The notes under the pieces are model-generated. The model made no database searches, was not told the DNA's origin, and saw nothing but the letters and a program-made list of their open reading frames with translations. A stretch of 64,000 nucleotides of DNA. It comes from Geminicoccaceae bacterium. GTDB lineage: Bacteria; Pseudomonadota; Alphaproteobacteria; Geminicoccales; Geminicoccaceae. Where the stretch lies: contig JANQNY010000077.1 in NCBI GenBank assembly GCA_028279345.1, positions 1 to 64,000 on the forward strand, in the 5' to 3' direction. Position 1 is the stretch's first letter. The number at the start of each line of letters is the position of its first letter. Below are positions 48,464 through 57,491 of the stretch, piece by piece. The position numbers and the translations under genes were made by a program.

Positions 48464-48916
48464 ATGCTCGCGCTCTTCTCGACCCTGCATCAGCTCGCCG
48501 CCGTCATCTGGGTCGGCGGCATGTTCTTCGCCTATGTCGTCCTGCGGCCGGTGCTCGCCGAGCGGGAGGGCGCCGAGCGGCTGGCCATCTGGCGGGGCGT
48601 CTTCGGCCGCTTCTTCTATTGGGCGGGAGCCGCGGTCCTGCTCCTGCTCGGCACCGGCTACTGGATGCTGCTGGGGCCCTATGGCGGCTTCGCGGGGGCT
48701 GCCCCCTACATCCACTTGATGCACCTCCTGGGCCTCATCATGGCGGCCCTCTTCGTCTGGCTGCTGGTGGGTCCCTGGGCTGCGCTCCGTGCGGCGGCCG
48801 ACAGGGAAGACACGGCGGCGGCCGCCAGGGCGCTCGGCCGCATACGCCACGTCGTGCTCGTGAACTTGGCTTTGGGCCTCGTGACCGTGGCGGTCGCCGC
48901 CTGGGGCAGTGGCTAG
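48464..48916 (+). CDS. CopD-like/DUF2269-type four-helix membrane protein
   Basis: The 150-residue protein has four hydrophobic segments and a CopD-like pattern, STLHQLAAVIWVGGMFFAYVVLRPVL and YIHLMHLLGLIMAALFVWLLVGPW, with histidines in the first and third helices. Such proteins are predicted copper-resistance or haem-binding membrane proteins. The stop is four bases before the tusA-like start, so the two are likely co-transcribed. A GTG at 48437 would add nine residues. Confidence 0.75.
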   Translation: MLALFSTLHQLAAVIWVGGMFFAYVVLRPVLAEREGAERLAIWRGVFGRFFYWAGAAVLLLLGTGYWMLLGPYGGFAGAAPYIHLMHLLGLIMAALFVWLLVGPWAALRAAADREDTAAAARALGRIRHVVLVNLALGLVTVAVAAWGSG

Positions 48917-48919
48917 GCG

Positions 48920-49165
48920 GTGGCGCCACCCGTCCGTGTCGACAGCCGTGGGCTCGCCTGCCCGTTGCCGGTCCTGCGGCTGCGGAAGGCCCTCCTCGGC
49001 TGCGCGCCGGGTGAGCAGGTGGAGCTCTTGGCGACGGACCTGCAGACCGCGCGCGACGTGCCGGCGTTCTGCGCCGAGACCGGTGACCGGCTCGTGGCTC
49101 AGCACGACGGCGGCGGGATTCTGTGCTTCGTCATCGAGCGCACGACCCGGAGCGAGCGTCCGTAA
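48920..49165 (+). CDS. TusA (SirA) family sulfur carrier protein
   Basis: The 81-residue protein has the TusA core: VDSRGLACPLPVLRLRKALLG with the active cysteine in CPLP, GEQVELLATDLQTARDVPAFC and a C-terminal strand (GGGILCFVIERT). TusA-like proteins relay persulfide sulfur for tRNA thiolation, molybdopterin or sulfur oxidation. It starts with GTG three bases after the CopD-like stop. Which sulfur pathway it serves is not evident. Confidence 0.85.
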   Translation: MAPPVRVDSRGLACPLPVLRLRKALLGCAPGEQVELLATDLQTARDVPAFCAETGDRLVAQHDGGGILCFVIERTTRSERP

Positions 49166-49399
49166 CCTGCCGCGAGGATTGGCGCCGCCCACGAGGCGAG
49201 GTCGGTCCATGATCCGGGCTTGGAGCACGCCCGATTCTCCCATATGTCTACTTTTAGTAGAATGCTTGGCTCTTAGAGCAAAGTCTGGGTTCTCGTGCAA
49301 CTGTTAAGCTTGGCCCTGGCGTAGACGCGTTCGGGTTGGGCTGCGCGCGGCGCTGCGGCCGGTCGAGGGCACTGCTCGATGATCGTCGGTCGCAGGAAC
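49166..49399. other. Intergenic stretch with an AT-rich island and small hairpin
   Basis: No recognisable gene lies here. Around 49240-49310 the base composition is clearly more AT-rich than the surroundings. It includes a perfect 6-bp stem with a three-T loop (49247-49261) followed by GCTC-TTA-GAGC. It may be a promoter or terminator region, or part of the decayed region to the right. Confidence 0.35.
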
Positions 49400-50585
49400 G
49401 CGGCGCCCGTTCGCCGCTGGGCTCAGCGGTGCGTCACTGCCAGCTTCGCCACCAACGCCTCGGCCTCGGCGATCTTCATCCCCAGGGCCCCGTCGTATTG
49501 TGGCAGCGAATCCCTAAAGGCCGACCACGCGTTGCGTAAGGCCGTGGCGGCGGCCGTCGCCACGGCTGCGGAGCCAGAGCGCTTGGCGACGAGGAGCAGG
49601 GCTCGTCCTTCGCTGATGCGGGTCCTGGCCCATTGGAGCGGGACGCGCGCGCGAACGTCCCTGGAGCGCGCTGCGAAAGGCTTGGATAGATTGGTCTAGG
49701 GTCTCGCTGCCGATTTCGCTCTCACCGAGGCTCCTGATAGCTTTGCCGAGGTTACTCTGTGTCGAGGGGCGGCTCGCGCGCGGCCTGAGGGGCAGCACCG
49801 CCTACTCGTAGAGCGCGATTGCCTCGGCCAGCGCTTTATTGTTGCCGAGTTGGCGGCCGAGCTCGTCGAGCGCGCTTGCGTGTCTCAGGGCGTAGCGCCA
49901 GGCTTCTTCAGAACTGTCGCGAAGCAAGACCTTCGAGGCCGCGCCTAAATGCGCCGCGGCCTCGCGCTAGCCAAGGCGCACTCTGGCGAGATCGCCCAGC
50001 TCGGCTTCGGACGCCGTGCGGCTTAAGCGTCGGGCACGCGCGCCCTCCTCCAACTCCTCCTGTGCCTCGCGGTCGCGTTCGCTTGCTGCGAGCAGCTTGG
50101 CGCGCGCCACGTCGAAGGCGCCGGCCTCGATGTGTTCTGCCGCTTTGCGGCGGAGCGTCGCCACTTCCGGGTCATCATTGCTGAGCGCGGAGCCGGGCCC
50201 GGAGTTCGAAATACTCGCCAGCAATCGCCTCGAGACGTGCTCTTGGTTGCTCAGGCGCGACGCCTCGCTCGCCAAGGCCACGGAAGCACGCGCTGAGCGC
50301 AGGCCTGGTAGTGTGGCTGTTCGCCGGAAGGAACGTATGCAGGACCTGGGTTAGCCCGGCGTGGCCCTTTGCCTCATTGACCTAGCGAGCCGCACGCACG
50401 CGACGAGCTGCTCCGGCGGGACGCCCTGAATGCTCAAGTCGCGCCCGGCGGCTAATCCCGCCGCCACTCGCCCAAATCTTGGCCACGGCCCAGCTGCCGA
50501 CGGCCAGTCCCGCAACGGCGCCGGCGAGCAGCGGCAGCACATCGGCGTTGGCGCTGACCTAATCAAGGAATGGTTGCATACGCAT
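49400..50585 (-). pseudogene. Decayed tetratricopeptide-repeat protein gene
   Basis: An ATG at 50585 with GGAGGATGCGT upstream gives MRMQPFLD and then TAG at 50559-50561. The following frame encodes a membrane segment (VLPLLAGAVAGLAVGSWAVAKI). After a frame change, GRDLSIQGVPPEQLV appears. Further on, AAEHIEAGAFDVARAKLLAASERD, a TAG at 49967-49969, WRYALRHASALDELGRQLG, a TAG at 49802-49804 and TQSNLGKAIRSLGE are recognisable TPR units. Several stops and frame changes show it is non-functional. The last residues resembling the protein are near 49440. Confidence 0.75.
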
Positions 50586-50656
50586 CCTCCAATAACCGTT
50601 ACAACTTACGTCGGTGCAGGGCGGGCGCAAAGATCGGCACCGCTAGGCGTCGCTCG

Positions 50657-52024
50657 TCAGTCAGTCCCGCCTGCCACGCGCACTCGGCCTTTTCGGTGCT
50701 TGGCAATAACTTCAGGTTGAGCCATGTGCGCACCCGCAAGCTGCAGCTCTCCCGTCGCCGCATCCCACCACCGCCGACCTTCCGACGTCTCGATCGGCTG
50801 CGGCTCCAGCAAGTGGGCGTCACGATTGGCGTTTTGGACGCACATGGAGAGGGGGCCCTTGGCGGTCGCCACCATGAAGACGCAGCTTTCGCAGCGGGCG
50901 CGGTCGAGATGCGCGGCGTCCATGAAATTGTGGATCAGGAAGGCTAGGCGATGGACTCGGCCGCGGCTCTGCCAGAGGCCGCGGCGCAGCGACCAGGCGA
51001 GCCGCGCCGCCGTGGCCAGGGCTGCAAGCGCCAAGTCCGGCTGCATGAGCGCGACCCGCGCGAGGGTCGCCCGCACGGCGAGGTGGGCGTCGTCGATCTG
51101 TTCATGCTTTGTTAAGGCATCTATCAACCTATGCGCGAGCTTTTTATGTATTAGAGGGCAGCGCGCCTCCGCGCCCGCAACCACAACCGACGTATAGCGA
51201 TTGCAAGCGCTGTGCCCGACCAGCGTCGTATCGAAGGCGAGCGACGTGCCCGTGCCTTCCGCCAGGGCTTCGGCGACGCGATCGGGCGTCACCGCGGCAG
51301 CGCGCTCGCGCAGCACGCCCCGGCCCGTGTCGGCCTGGAGCTGGAAGGACGCGAGCGCGATCTCGCCGGCATGGCGGCGGAAGAAGCGCGCAAGGTGGGC
51401 GACCTCGCCGATATTGCCGGCGAAGACTGTCGTGTTGAAGAGGACGCGCAGGCCCAGGCCACGGGCGCGGTCGAGATAGGTGCTGCGCACGGCGTCGAGG
51501 GCTGCCTCGTTCGCATAGCCTTTGCGTTCCTGGGTCACGTCGACATGGAACGCGACATCATCGAGGCCGGCTTCGGCAAGTCGCACGAGGAAGGGCCGCT
51601 TCGCGCGGACGCCGTTGGTCATGAGGCATGAGCGCATGCCGCGCCGGCGGATCTCGCGGCAGAGCGCTTCGAGGTCCTCGAGCGAGCGCAGCGTCGGGTC
51701 GCCGCCGGTGAGCTGGATGGAGACGCCGGGCCCGTAGTGGCTCTCGATCATGCCGATGCGGTCGAGGAGCAGCGCGAGCGGCACGTCGTGGAGCGCCTCG
51801 GCGGTCTCCGAGAGATAGCAGAGCGTGCAGTCGAGATTGCACCGCTGGGTGACCTCGAGGGCGACGCAGGCAACGGGCCAGAAGCGGCCCGCGGTCTGCC
51901 CCGGCCCGAACGCGCCCCAGCGTTCGAGCGCATCGCGCAGCGGTGCCCGGCGGTCGTTGCCAGCGAACGCTGTTCCGGCGGCGTTGAACATGTCGCGGCC
52001 GCTCGGGTCCTCCTGCTGATCCAT
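50657..52024 (-). CDS. Radical SAM protein (COG1964-type)
   Basis: The 455-residue protein has the radical SAM CxxxCxxC motif in EVTQRCNLDCTLCYLSE, the GGDP motif (QLTGGDPTLRSLEDLEALC), LMTNGVRAKRPFLVRLAEAGLDDVAFHVD and a C-terminal cysteine region (CESCVFMVATAKGPLSMCVQNANRD). Related proteins include 7,8-dihydro-6-methylpterin methyltransferases; the actual substrate is unknown. The ATG at 52024 has AGGAG before it; the open frame beyond is antisense to the next gene. It stands alone next to the TPR pseudogene. Confidence 0.82.
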   Translation of the reverse strand: MDQQEDPSGRDMFNAAGTAFAGNDRRAPLRDALERWGAFGPGQTAGRFWPVACVALEVTQRCNLDCTLCYLSETAEALHDVPLALLLDRIGMIESHYGPGVSIQLTGGDPTLRSLEDLEALCREIRRRGMRSCLMTNGVRAKRPFLVRLAEAGLDDVAFHVDVTQERKGYANEAALDAVRSTYLDRARGLGLRVLFNTTVFAGNIGEVAHLARFFRRHAGEIALASFQLQADTGRGVLRERAAAVTPDRVAEALAEGTGTSLAFDTTLVGHSACNRYTSVVVAGAEARCPLIHKKLAHRLIDALTKHEQIDDAHLAVRATLARVALMQPDLALAALATAARLAWSLRRGLWQSRGRVHRLAFLIHNFMDAAHLDRARCESCVFMVATAKGPLSMCVQNANRDAHLLEPQPIETSEGRRWWDAATGELQLAGAHMAQPEVIAKHRKGRVRVAGGTD

Positions 52025-52200
52025 GCTGGTCTCCTGGCTCCGGCGCTCACATCTTGGCTCCGGGGCGCCGGCGCCAGCCCGCGAGCCGCGCGCTGGCGGA
52101 GATGTGTCCGCGCGTGGGCTCGGCGCGACATCGGCGACACGGCATGGGGCTTGCTTAGCCGGGGCCGACGCCGGATCGTCCGGCAGTGGAGGAACGGCGC

Positions 52201-53427
52201 ATGCGGTTCTGGTTGGTCGGCTTGATCGTGTTGGCCTTCGCCGCGTCGACCGCGGTCGACGCGGTGCCTGGCGATAGGCCGCCCGCGCGCACAGGACCGC
52301 CGGCCAGCTTCGCCGGTTGCCCGCCCGAGCCCGAGCTCTGCACCTGGACGCGGACCTTAGGTCGGGCGTTCGAGGACAAGCTCTACGCGCTCGCGTCCCT
52401 TCCCGACGGCGGCGCGGTCGTGGCGGGCAGCACGCGCAATCACGGGGTCGCGCGCTTCGACGGCTGGGTCGTGCGCCTCGACCGCGAGGGGCGGCGGCTT
52501 TGGGAACGGCGCGATGGCGGGCCGGACACCGAGCAGTTCTATGGGGTTGCCGCCGCGGCAGACGGCGGTGTCTTCGTCGCCGGCCACACGCGCTCGAGCG
52601 GTGCCGGCGAGAGTGACCTCTGGATCGAGCGACTGGATGGAGACGGGCGGCGCCTCTGGCAACGGGTGCTCGGTGGACGTGCCAACGATCGTGCCCGCGC
52701 ACTGGCGCCGGCTGCCGGTGGCGGTGTCACCGCGGCCGGCTTCTCGGCCTCGGCAGGCGAGGGCAGACGCGATCTCTGGGTCGTGCAGCTCGACGGTGCG
52801 GGCCATGTCCGCTGGGAGCGCCGGTTCGGCGGTCCACGCGACGACATGGCCTACGCGCTTGCCGCCGACGGTGCCGGGGGCAGCGTCGTCGGTGGCTATG
52901 TCCAGGACGCCGACCCGGCGCGGGGCTTCGACTTCCGCGTGCTGCGGCTGGACATCGCAGGGGAGATCACCTGGGACACGACGCTGGACCGCACGCCGTT
53001 CGACCTCGTGACCGCCGTGGTAGCAATGCCCGACGGTGGTGCGGTTGTGGCAGGCACGAGCCAGCGTGACACGCTCGACGTACGCGTTGTGCGGTTCGGG
53101 CCGACGGGTGGCGTGCTGTGGGAGCGCCTGTTGGGTGGTGCCCGCGGCGAGACGGCGTGGAGCCTCACGCGGGTGCCGGGCGGCGTCGTGCTCGCGGGCT
53201 CGAGCAATTCGGGCGGCGCGGGGAGCCACGACCTCTGGCTGGTCGGGCTCGACGAGGCTGGCGAGGTGGGCTTCGAGCGGCGCCATGGCGGGCCTTTGTG
53301 GGACCGCGCGACGGCCGTCGAGGGGATGGCCGACGGCTCGCTCTGGGTCGCCGGCTACACCACGAGCGAGGGTGCCGGCTACGAGGATGGCTGGGTGCTC
53401 CGGCTGGATGCGGAGGGCCGGCGCTGA
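52201..53427 (+). CDS. Secreted seven-bladed beta-propeller protein
   Basis: The 408-residue protein has a signal peptide (FWLVGLIVLAFAASTAVDA) and then seven repeats of about 50 residues with the pattern A-x-x-x-[PA]-D/G-GG-x-V-x-AG-x(8-12)-[DG]xWVxRLDxxGxxLWERxxGG. The stray strand TWTRTLG before the first repeat matches the segment missing from the last, as in ring-closing velcro of a seven-bladed propeller. It resembles bacterial PQQ- or WD-like surface proteins. No catalytic residues are evident; binding partner unknown. It follows a good GGAGGAAC site. Confidence 0.75.
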   Translation: MRFWLVGLIVLAFAASTAVDAVPGDRPPARTGPPASFAGCPPEPELCTWTRTLGRAFEDKLYALASLPDGGAVVAGSTRNHGVARFDGWVVRLDREGRRLWERRDGGPDTEQFYGVAAAADGGVFVAGHTRSSGAGESDLWIERLDGDGRRLWQRVLGGRANDRARALAPAAGGGVTAAGFSASAGEGRRDLWVVQLDGAGHVRWERRFGGPRDDMAYALAADGAGGSVVGGYVQDADPARGFDFRVLRLDIAGEITWDTTLDRTPFDLVTAVVAMPDGGAVVAGTSQRDTLDVRVVRFGPTGGVLWERLLGGARGETAWSLTRVPGGVVLAGSSNSGGAGSHDLWLVGLDEAGEVGFERRHGGPLWDRATAVEGMADGSLWVAGYTTSEGAGYEDGWVLRLDAEGRR

Positions 53428-53611
53428 CGCAGCATATGGCGTTATGGCTCGGCCCAAAGGCGTCTTGCCTGGATCGGCTCTAATCGCGATGAAGCCCAGG
53501 CGCTGCGCCCGCGCATGGCGCACGGTGTGGAGGCCTTCGAACGCCGGTGGCGGACGCTGTCTCAGAGCGCCGTCTCCGGCAGCGAAGCGGCGCTCGTGGG
53601 GGGACAAGAAG

Positions 53612-54388
53612 ATGCCGCGATTTGATGCCAATCTCTCGATGCTCTACGGCGAGGTCGACTTCCTCGACCGCTTCAAGGCCGCCCGGGCGGACGGCTTCGA
53701 GGGTGTCGAATACCTCTTTCCGTACGCCTATCCGGTGCAGCAGCTGGTCGAGCAGCTCGAGGCCAACGCGCTCGTGCAGGTCCTGCACAACCTGCCGGCG
53801 GGGGATTGGCCGGCGGGTGAGCGCGGGCTCGCCTGCCTGCCTGGTCGTGTCGGCGAGTTTCAAGAGAGCGTGGGTCTCGCCCTCGACTACGCCAAGGCGC
53901 TTGGGTGCACCCAGTGCAACTGCCTCGCGGGCGTTGCGCCCGACGATGCAAATCCTGATAAGCTCGAACAGATCTTCGTCGACAATTTGACCTTTGCTGC
54001 AAAAGCTTTCGCCGCTGCGGGCATAAAACTGCTCATCGAGGCGATCAACACGCGTGATATTCCAGGCTTTTTCTTGAATACCAGCGCGCAGGCGATGGAT
54101 ATCCTTGCCAAGGTGGGCTCGGACAATCTCTATTTTCAATATGATTTCTACCACATGCAGATCATGGAAGGCGATCTGACGCCGACCTTCCAGCGCTTGC
54201 TCGACAAGATCCCGCACGTGCAGATCGCCGACACGCCGGGCCGTCATGAGCCCGGGACCGGTGAGATCGACTACCCCTTCATCTTCAAGATGCTCGACGA
54301 GAGCGGTTACCAGGGATGGGTGGGCTGCGAATACAAACCGCGCGCCGGGACCTCAGAAGGGCTCGGTTGGCTGGCGCCCTACCGGTGA
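53612..54388 (+). CDS. hyi: Hydroxypyruvate isomerase family protein (Hyi/OtnI)
   Basis: The 258-residue TIM-barrel sugar isomerase family protein begins MPRFDANLSMLYGEVDFLDRF. It has the metal ligands and catalytic glutamates in LLIEAINTRDIPGFFL, NLYFQYDFYHMQIMEGDL, HVQIADTPGRHEPGTGEIDYP and GWVGCEYKPR. It interconverts hydroxypyruvate and tartronate semialdehyde, or acts on 2-oxo-tetronates. The ATG at 53612 lies after GGGGGGACAAGAAG. No glyoxylate carboligase is adjacent. Confidence 0.88.
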   Translation: MPRFDANLSMLYGEVDFLDRFKAARADGFEGVEYLFPYAYPVQQLVEQLEANALVQVLHNLPAGDWPAGERGLACLPGRVGEFQESVGLALDYAKALGCTQCNCLAGVAPDDANPDKLEQIFVDNLTFAAKAFAAAGIKLLIEAINTRDIPGFFLNTSAQAMDILAKVGSDNLYFQYDFYHMQIMEGDLTPTFQRLLDKIPHVQIADTPGRHEPGTGEIDYPFIFKMLDESGYQGWVGCEYKPRAGTSEGLGWLAPYR

Positions 54389-54496
54389 CCCGCTAGAGCC
54401 CCGAATCTTAACGCCGAGCCGCGCTGAGCGATCGCCCATGGGATGCGGTTCCGTCGTTGCTCCTTGCGTGGTGGGTTCGGATGGACGCAGAGAACG

Positions 54497-55540
54497 CTAC
54501 GCCGCGCAGGGGCCGGCGAGCTTGGCGCTCGTGCAGTTGCGGCCACTGCTCTTGGCAGCGTAGAGCGCCGCGTCCGCACGCCGAACCACGTTGGAAAGCG
54601 GCTCGCCGGGCGCGTATTGGCTGACGCCGAGCGAGACCGTCACCTGGCGCAAGGGCGCGCTGTCGCTCTTGCGGGCGACTCGCATCATCGAGACGGCTTG
54701 ACGGAGGCTCTCGGCGACGTCGACGGCTTCGCCGAGCGCGTGCCCGGGAATCAGGGCCGCGAACTCCTCGCCACCGTAGCGAAACAGCTCGGCGGGCGCC
54801 CGCAGCTCCTTCGTAAGCCGATCGGCCACCAAGCGCAGCACCCGGTCGCCCAGGCTATGGCCATAGGTGTCGTTGAACCGCTTGAAGTGGTCGATGTCGA
54901 GCATCACCACGCAAAGCGGCTTGCGCTGCTTGTGCGCCAACTCGGCGAACTCGGGAAGCCGGCGGTCGAAGCGGCGTCGGTTGCCCACACGCGTGAGCAC
55001 GTCGGTTTCCGCGTCATTGCGGGCAGCGGTCAGAGCGCGTTTGAGCTTCGCCATTTCGACGCCACGGCTGGAGGCCGATTCACGCCAAACGTTCGTATGG
55101 CCACGCATGCGCTCGGTGTCGGCGCGCAGGCTGTTGAGCGTGTGCGCGAAGCCACCTCCTGCACCGTCAGCGCCGATGGCTTGCGCCATGCCGTCCAGCG
55201 ATGCGCCATACGCCTCGGTGCCGTTGGAAATCTGCGCGACGAGATCGACGATTGACCGAAGATGCTGCTCTACCCCATCGCCGATCCGCCGAACCTCCGC
55301 ACGCTCGCGCTCATAGCCGAAGAAGCGTTCGTAGATCTCGCGATTGCGGGCCTCGTCGAAGACCACACCTTGCGCGTCCAACGCGCTGACGACACGGCTC
55401 AGCGATGGATCGCTCTCGGCGGCTACCGCGTACCACACGCTGAAGTTCGCGGGCGTGGGCGGGATCTGTCGTCGCTGCATCAACTCGAGGGCTTGGCTGG
55501 CGAGCTGGCTGGAGCTGTCGGGCTTGAAGTCGATAACCAT
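54497..55540 (-). CDS. Diguanylate cyclase with N-terminal helical domain
   Basis: The 347-residue protein has an N-terminal domain (IPPTPANFSVWYAVAAESDPSLSRVV...) like those in DgcA-type cyclases and a coiled coil. A C-terminal GGDEF domain follows, with the active motif FRYGGEEFAALIPG and DIDHFKRFNDTYGHSLGD. The RxxD inhibitory site five residues before GGEEF reads RAPA, so product inhibition at the I-site is probably lost. It would make cyclic di-GMP. Its 5' region (about 55541-55752) is non-coding. Confidence 0.92.
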   Translation of the reverse strand: MVIDFKPDSSSQLASQALELMQRRQIPPTPANFSVWYAVAAESDPSLSRVVSALDAQGVVFDEARNREIYERFFGYERERAEVRRIGDGVEQHLRSIVDLVAQISNGTEAYGASLDGMAQAIGADGAGGGFAHTLNSLRADTERMRGHTNVWRESASSRGVEMAKLKRALTAARNDAETDVLTRVGNRRRFDRRLPEFAELAHKQRKPLCVVMLDIDHFKRFNDTYGHSLGDRVLRLVADRLTKELRAPAELFRYGGEEFAALIPGHALGEAVDVAESLRQAVSMMRVARKSDSAPLRQVTVSLGVSQYAPGEPLSNVVRRADAALYAAKSSGRNCTSAKLAGPCAA

Positions 55541-55752
55541 ACGCGCGCTTCACCGCTTCAGAAATCTCGGCATTCCGCCGTTCCGAGACAGAGCATGCCG
55601 TCTTCGGTTTGCCATGCGGTTAACGGGCGCCCGGCTTGACCGCGTCCTCAAACTGTCACAACAAGGTACTAAGGGGCAGCGGCAATGAGACACGTCATCG
55701 GTAAACGCGTCGGGGTTAGACCTCGACACAAAGTGCCAGCGAGGCCCCGGCC

Positions 55753-56334
55753 GTGAGGGCGGGGCCGGAGCAGCGCTTGGCGCACTTGGACTCCTGCCCG
55801 GCCCTGGTACTCAACGCCGATTATCAACCTCTGAGCTACTTTCCCCTGTCGCTATGGGGCTGGCAGGAGACGGTGAAGGCGATCTTTCTGGATCGCGTCG
55901 CCACCGTCTCGCATTACGACCGTGAGATCCGCTCGCCAAATAGCCGCTTCCGCCTGCCGAGCGTGGTGGCGCTCAAGCAGTACGTGCCGCAAAGCCATTT
56001 CCCGCCGTTCACGCGGTTTAACGTGTTTCTGCGCGATCGCTTCACCTGCCAGTACTGCGGCAGCCGGCGGCGCGCGGAGGAGCTGACCTTCGACCACGTG
56101 GTGCCGCGCTCGCGCGGCGGGATCACCACCTGGTCGAACATCCTGACCGCCTGCACGCGCTGCAACCTCACCAAGGGTAGCCGGCTGCCGCGTGAGTGCG
56201 CGATGACGCCGCTCAAGACCCCGAGACGTCCGAACTCGCACGAGCTGCAGCGCGCCGGGCGTTCCTTCCCACCCAACTACCTGCACGAGAGCTGGCGTGA
56301 CTTCCTCTACTGGGACACCGAGCTCGAGCCCTGA
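55753..56334 (+). CDS. HNH endonuclease
   Basis: The 193-residue protein contains the HNH fold with two CxxC zinc sites (CQYCGSRRRAEELTFDHVVPRSRGGITTWSNILTACTRCN). The N-terminal region (VLNADYQPLSYFPLSLWGWQETVKAIFLDRV) and the tail (FPPNYLHESWRDFLYWDTELEP) match a widespread alphaproteobacterial single-copy type. The GTG start at 55753 is the only reasonable one. It is not next to a restriction or phage gene, so its cellular role is unclear. Confidence 0.88.
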   Translation: MRAGPEQRLAHLDSCPALVLNADYQPLSYFPLSLWGWQETVKAIFLDRVATVSHYDREIRSPNSRFRLPSVVALKQYVPQSHFPPFTRFNVFLRDRFTCQYCGSRRRAEELTFDHVVPRSRGGITTWSNILTACTRCNLTKGSRLPRECAMTPLKTPRRPNSHELQRAGRSFPPNYLHESWRDFLYWDTELEP

Positions 56335-56346
56335 GCCGCGGAGCGT

Positions 56347-57273
56347 TCAGAGGAAGGTGCCGGCGTAGGTCACCGGCCGCGCGCCCGTCGCCAGCTTGAA
56401 GGCAACGATCCCGGCCGGCAGGTTCAGGCCGCCGAGGTCGAGCACGCGGCAGTTGCGCGCGCGCAACCGACCGAGTGCTCGCCAGAGCAGATGGCGATGC
56501 GCCTCGCCAGCACGTCCGCGCGCGCTGCTCCAGCCGACCTGATAGGTGGCCGTTGTCCCGTGCACCATGAACAGCATGAACGCCTCGAGCGCGCCGCCCG
56601 TGCGCGCGGTGGCGAGCAGCGCGTGGCCGCTGCGCGCCGCCTGCGCCACCACCGAGCTGGGGATGCAAGCATAGCCGCGCCGACGGCGGCTCGCATCGTG
56701 CAATGCCAGTGCTTCGTCCAGTGCCAGAGGCTCGGCTGCCGCGTCGTGGAGTCCCACCTCGAGCGTGCTGTCTGCTTGGTTGAGCGCGCGACGCCAGCTC
56801 CCTTGCAGGAGCCGGGCCTGTGCTTCGGCGCCGTCGAAGAGGGGCAGGAGCGCTGTCGCGTAGCCGGTCAGCACGCGCCGGTAGCCGGCCTTCGCGAGTA
56901 CCGGCTCGGCGAGATCCGCGGTGACGGACGGGGTCAGCAGCAGCGCTTGCCCCAGTCGCGCGTAGCGTTGTCGAAGTGCCTTTAGAGCCTGTGCCTTGCT
57001 GGCGGGCGACGGGTTGCCGAGCCAAGCAGGCCCCCCCAGCGCGTGGCGTAGCGCGAGCCTGCCGCCGAGCGCGGTGCAGCCGGCCAGCTGGACGATGCCG
57101 ATCGTGTCGCCGCCATGCATGATGCGCAGCCGCTCGACCATTCGGCCGCGTCGCCTGAGCGCGGTGCCATAGGCCCAGCTCTGTTGCCACGTGCTGGGTT
57201 GCACGCGGCTCGTGAGCTGTTCCCATGCGGCCGCATCATCGACGTTCTCGAGGAAGGCGGAGTCGGCGTCCAT
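56347..57273 (-). CDS. FemAB/GNAT-type acyltransferase
   Basis: The 308-residue protein has the two-lobe GNAT arrangement of FemAB-like proteins: PSTWQQSWAYGTALRRRGRMVERL, LALRHALGGPAWLG, a linker, and GALEAFMLFMVHGTTATYQVGWSSARGRAG followed by AHRHLLWRALGRLRARNC and LDLGGLNLPAGIVAFKLATGARPVTYAG. The last motif (GLN..., F K) is typical of lipid II/peptidoglycan-linked aminoacyl or acyl transferases in exopolysaccharide and wall metabolism. Its substrate is unknown. Confidence 0.72.
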   Translation of the reverse strand: MDADSAFLENVDDAAAWEQLTSRVQPSTWQQSWAYGTALRRRGRMVERLRIMHGGDTIGIVQLAGCTALGGRLALRHALGGPAWLGNPSPASKAQALKALRQRYARLGQALLLTPSVTADLAEPVLAKAGYRRVLTGYATALLPLFDGAEAQARLLQGSWRRALNQADSTLEVGLHDAAAEPLALDEALALHDASRRRRGYACIPSSVVAQAARSGHALLATARTGGALEAFMLFMVHGTTATYQVGWSSARGRAGEAHRHLLWRALGRLRARNCRVLDLGGLNLPAGIVAFKLATGARPVTYAGTFL

Positions 57274-57335
57274 GCGCGGGAGCTTGGCACGCCTGCGTTA
57301 ACGCTGTCTTGACCCTGGCGTGTGATGACGGTGCG

Positions 57336-57461
57336 ATGCGCCGGTACGATCACCATTGGCCCGCTCCGCGCCTGACGCGCTACGCCTTCTGGCTGCTCGT
57401 CACCCGCTTAGGCGTCCCCATCGTCCTCCTCTTCACGGCGTTGGACCTGGCGCTCGGCTGA
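57336..57461 (+). CDS. Small membrane protein upstream of the AbrB-family gene
   Basis: A 41-residue open frame runs from ATG 57336 to TGA 57459-57461. A basic, His-rich head (MRRYDHHWPAPRLTRY) is followed by one hydrophobic segment (AFWLLVTRLGVPIVLLFTALDLALG). The next gene starts 30 bases on. No family is recognised. It is short and lacks a clear ribosome site, so the call is tentative. Confidence 0.35.
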   Translation: MRRYDHHWPAPRLTRYAFWLLVTRLGVPIVLLFTALDLALG

Positions 57462-57491
57462 GCCGGTCGCAGGCTTCGTGGGGAACGCCGC

